This document shows, in pieces, positions 62,401 through 64,000 of a stretch of DNA of 64,000 nucleotides. Made by a program: the position numbers and the translations under genes. The stretch is from Roseburia hominis (lineage in GTDB: Bacteria; Bacillota; Clostridia; Lachnospirales; Lachnospiraceae), in NCBI GenBank assembly GCA_040702975.1, contig CP159990.1, forward strand, positions 3,100,001 through 3,164,000, read 5' to 3'. Positions within the stretch are counted from its first letter, which is position 1. The number at the start of each line of letters is the position of its first letter. The notes under the pieces were generated by a model. It saw only the letters and a program-made list of their open reading frames with translations, searched no databases and was not told the origin of the DNA.

Positions 62401-62634
62401 TTATAGCAAAAAGGTTTTTTCTTCCATCCTTTCCTGTTGTTCCAAAATCTTCTGCACTTCTGTCAGTTCCATTAGAATTTTACTTAATAATTCCTGAGCC
62501 GGATCAGTAGAGCATAAAATTTTGGCTTCCAAAAAATCTGTTGCGCTTGGGTATCTTTCCAAATTTCTTTGTTCAATTCTCTCCAATGCCTGCTGGCTTA
62601 AACGAAATGTTTTTGAAATTTTTGTATTGTTCAT
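62401..62634 (-). CDS. Small ribbon-helix-helix-like DNA-binding protein
   Basis: 77 residues. ISKTFRLSQQALERIEQRNL and YPSATDFLEAKIL fit the strand-helix-helix plan of Arc-type repressors; the C-terminal third is a coiled coil (LSKILMELTEVQKILEQQER). It is the first gene after the phased TGTAT array and oriT-like region, so it probably binds there, as a copy-control, partition or relaxosome protein. The family call is by pattern only. Confidence 0.6.
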   Translation of the reverse strand: MNNTKISKTFRLSQQALERIEQRNLERYPSATDFLEAKILCSTDPAQELLSKILMELTEVQKILEQQERMEEKTFLL

Positions 62635-62728
62635 AATTCTTTTTCCCTTCTATTTTTTCTCTGCAACCAGTCCTCATGATCTGGATTTTTTTCTGCATGG
62701 ATCTGGATTTCTATTCCGTATTTATATT

Positions 62729-62931
62729 TGTATGACACTTGTATGCTCAAATATCTACTACTGTATATACATCTGTACTACAAGATAAAAGCGTATTCCA
62801 TTCTGTATTACTTGTGTATTGCTTTTTGTATGACTGTATTGCAAAATGTATTTCTTTCCTTTATATTTGTATGTCTATTTGTATGACAAATGTATTTCAA
62901 AATGTATTTTATCTGTATTTCTGACTGTATT
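62729..62931. repeat. Phased array of TGTAT hexamers (iteron-like)
   Basis: Fifteen TGTAT-type words (one TGTACT) start at 62729, 62740, 62762, 62774, 62804, 62815, 62827, 62835, 62847, 62868, 62880, 62891, 62903, 62914 and 62926. Most spacings are 11-12 bp or about twice that, so the words fall on nearly the same face of the helix. Typical of iterons or partition sites. Confidence 0.75.
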
Positions 62932-62941
62932 ACTTTCTTTC

Positions 62942-63030
62942 TGAAATCGCCTTTAGCGATTTGCAAGATACGCAAAATGTAGGACATTTTACATCTTGTT
63001 AGGGGAAACTCCCCTAATACCCCTTTTGAT
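62942..63030. other. Candidate origin of transfer (oriT)
   Basis: Three hairpins in a row: AAATCGC/GCGATTT (62944-62962), a nested one CAAGAT-AAAATGT/ACATTTT-ATCTTG (62964-62998), and TTAGGGG/CCCCTAA with loop AAACT (62999-63017), followed by TACCCCTTTT. Such an array with a G/C-run hairpin next to mob genes is what an oriT and nic site look like. No exact nic consensus was verified. Confidence 0.5.
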
Positions 63031-63089
63031 AAGATATCTCTATGATATTTTTCTATCTTTTTACACTCTCACCTCTCCTTTTTTCAAAA

Positions 63090-63138
63090 AAACCGTATGG
63101 AAATTTCACAATTTCATCTGCAAATTTCCATACGGTTT
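63090..63138 (-). terminator. Terminator of the DUF4143-type ATPase gene
   Basis: Perfect 17-bp stem AAACCGTATGGAAATTT and its complement (63090-63106 with 63122-63138) with T-run on the minus strand, 19 bases after the stop. Confidence 0.88.
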
Positions 63139-63157
63139 CTCACAATTTTTGTTTTCT

Positions 63158-64000
63158 TTAAAGCTTTGGCGCCCGATCTGACATTTTCCTTTCTGTAGTT
63201 TTTTTCTTTGCAGACAAATTTTGTTTTCTTTCTGTTCCAGCAAAAAGCAATTCCGCAAAATCAACTTTCTTTTCCACATGCATCTTGTGAACTCGTTCCA
63301 GAAATTTCTCTGCATTCCAATATGAAATCTCTCCTGAAGGATTTTCCACTTTTTGATCCACTCCAAGATAAATGACGGATCTGCTTTTAACTTCTCCAAA
63401 GTTTTCCCGGATATAATTTAAAAATAGTTCATTTCTCAAATGTCTTGTCTGTTCTTCTACAATTTTATCAGAATGTTTGATTTCAAATAAATGAACTTCT
63501 TGATGTTTCTGATCCAAAATCAGCATATCTGCCTCAGCAGTTTTCTTAATTTCCGGCAATAATACACTCAATTGAGACACATAATATTCTTTTGCGTCTA
63601 CTTCCTGTAGCCATAGATATGTTTCTGATAACAAAATATTTTCCAACAGGATTCCTTTTACAAAATGATCTGCCCTCTTTTTAAATTCATTCTGATTTTC
63701 AATCTGACAAGACGCATTCCAATATTCATCTTTGGACAAAATTTCTGTCAGCGCAGTTGCCTGTGCGTATACCATCCCCGGCTGCAGAATGATTTCCAAC
63801 GGATTCTCTTTCCCTCCATGTTTCCAGGAACGATAACACGGAATTTCCAAAAAAAGATCCAATTCTTTTAAATAAAATTTCAACTCTTCCAAATCATTTT
63901 CCCGAAGCACTGTTGTCATTTCCTCACGGTCTTTTACATGCAAGGCTTTTCGTACCGCCCGGTTTACATCTTCCACTGCCAATCCATCAATGATATCCGA
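63158..64000 (-). CDS. C-terminal part of an AAA ATPase with DUF4143-like domain, cut by window edge
   Basis: The frame is open to the right edge and the in-window ATG at 63982 lies within coding sequence, so the N-terminus is beyond the window. The visible ~280 residues resemble the C-terminal half of ATPases of the DUF4143 group: a winged-helix region (DLEELKFYLKELDLFLEIPC), then a nuclease-like fold with ADMLILDQKHQEVHLFEIKH, in which D...E-K resembles a PD-(D/E)XK core. Their cellular role is poorly known. The C-terminal ~30 residues are basic. Confidence 0.55.
   Translation of the reverse strand, partial: SDIIDGLAVEDVNRAVRKALHVKDREEMTTVLRENDLEELKFYLKELDLFLEIPCYRSWKHGGKENPLEIILQPGMVYAQATALTEILSKDEYWNASCQIENQNEFKKRADHFVKGILLENILLSETYLWLQEVDAKEYYVSQLSVLLPEIKKTAEADMLILDQKHQEVHLFEIKHSDKIVEEQTRHLRNELFLNYIRENFGEVKSRSVIYLGVDQKVENPSGEISYWNAEKFLERVHKMHVEKKVDFAELLFAGTERKQNLSAKKKTTERKMSDRAPKL

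Larger units (their letters stand above)
53008..64000 (-). mobile_element. Mobilisation module of an integrative or plasmid element (continues beyond window)
   Basis: All genes from 64000 to 53008 read leftward: DUF4143-type ATPase end, RHH-like protein, small coiled coil, MobC, relaxase, coiled coil, tandem SpoVG, DUF5688-like, ArdC-like, PcfB-like, VirD4. Most neighbours overlap or are less than 20 bases apart. No VirB4 ATPase or integrase is present in the window. Confidence 0.8.

Noticed and set aside
62729..62931. CRISPR array
   Set aside because: The repeated unit is only 5-6 bases with 11-12 bp spacing; no 25-40 bp repeats or unique spacers occur anywhere in the window and no cas genes are present.

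Overview
The window looks like a Lachnospiraceae-type (Clostridia, Firmicutes) genome. Evidence: strong AGGAGG ribosome-binding sites, a T-box leader, AsnA-type asparagine synthetase, YtrA-type GntR regulation, a GlnRS of the bacterial glutaminyl type, a TldD/TldE pair, an M42 peptidase, and low-GC accessory islands set into a moderate-GC core. Species cannot be named from the sequence alone.

Layout. (1) 1-7.1 kb is accessory DNA: the start of a ParA gene, a four-gene D,D35E transposon (transposase plus AAA ATPase plus two small proteins), a two-gene AbiTii/membrane-protein cassette whose members share a putative amyloid-signalling motif, and a graveyard of gene fragments (uvrB start, YhcG/DUF1016 nuclease, MazF end). 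(2) 7.2-44 kb is mostly core genome, largely on the minus strand: a giant hybrid sensor kinase, an AI-2E transporter-metA operon, a threonine T-box driving aldo/keto reductase-thioesterase-thrS, asnA, a GntR-ABC operon, purA, cardiolipin synthase, glnS, a MATE pump, and a peptide-utilisation block oppABCDF-tldD-tldE with an RpiR regulator and a divergent M42 aminopeptidase, ending at tRNA-Thr(GGU). Six copies of a ~48-bp interspersed repeat, all in the same orientation, sit in intergenic gaps here, five of them beside a terminator. (3) 44.1-45.4 kb is an IS30 transposase split into two opposite-facing halves bounded by a short inverted repeat. (4) 45.9-52.3 kb is an AT-rich cluster that I read as a ribosomally synthesised, radical-SAM-modified peptide (RiPP) system: a 52-residue precursor ending in CKCTGNCGAL, a SPASM radical SAM enzyme, a TPR-gluzincin protease with a frameshifting A11 tract, and a two-subunit ABC exporter. 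(5) 52.7-64 kb is an IS91 remnant followed by a mobilisation module on the minus strand: coupling protein VirD4, ArdC-like protein, tandem-SpoVG protein, relaxase, MobC, a small ribbon-helix-helix-like protein, a phased TGTAT repeat array and a likely oriT. No VirB4-type ATPase is visible, so within the window it looks mobilisable rather than self-transmissible.

How parts work together. The opp/tldDE/M42/RpiR block is a plausible peptide import and degradation regulon, with similar AT-rich motifs at the promoters. The T-box specifier (read as ACC) matches the tRNA-Thr(GGU) encoded at 43.9 kb. The RiPP genes are collinear and closely spaced, as expected for precursor, maturase, protease and exporter. 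The most promising under-described elements are the RiPP cluster with its slippery protease gene, the AbiTii amyloid-motif pair, the in-frame palindromes in three mobilisation genes, the phased TGTAT array, and the interspersed repeat family.
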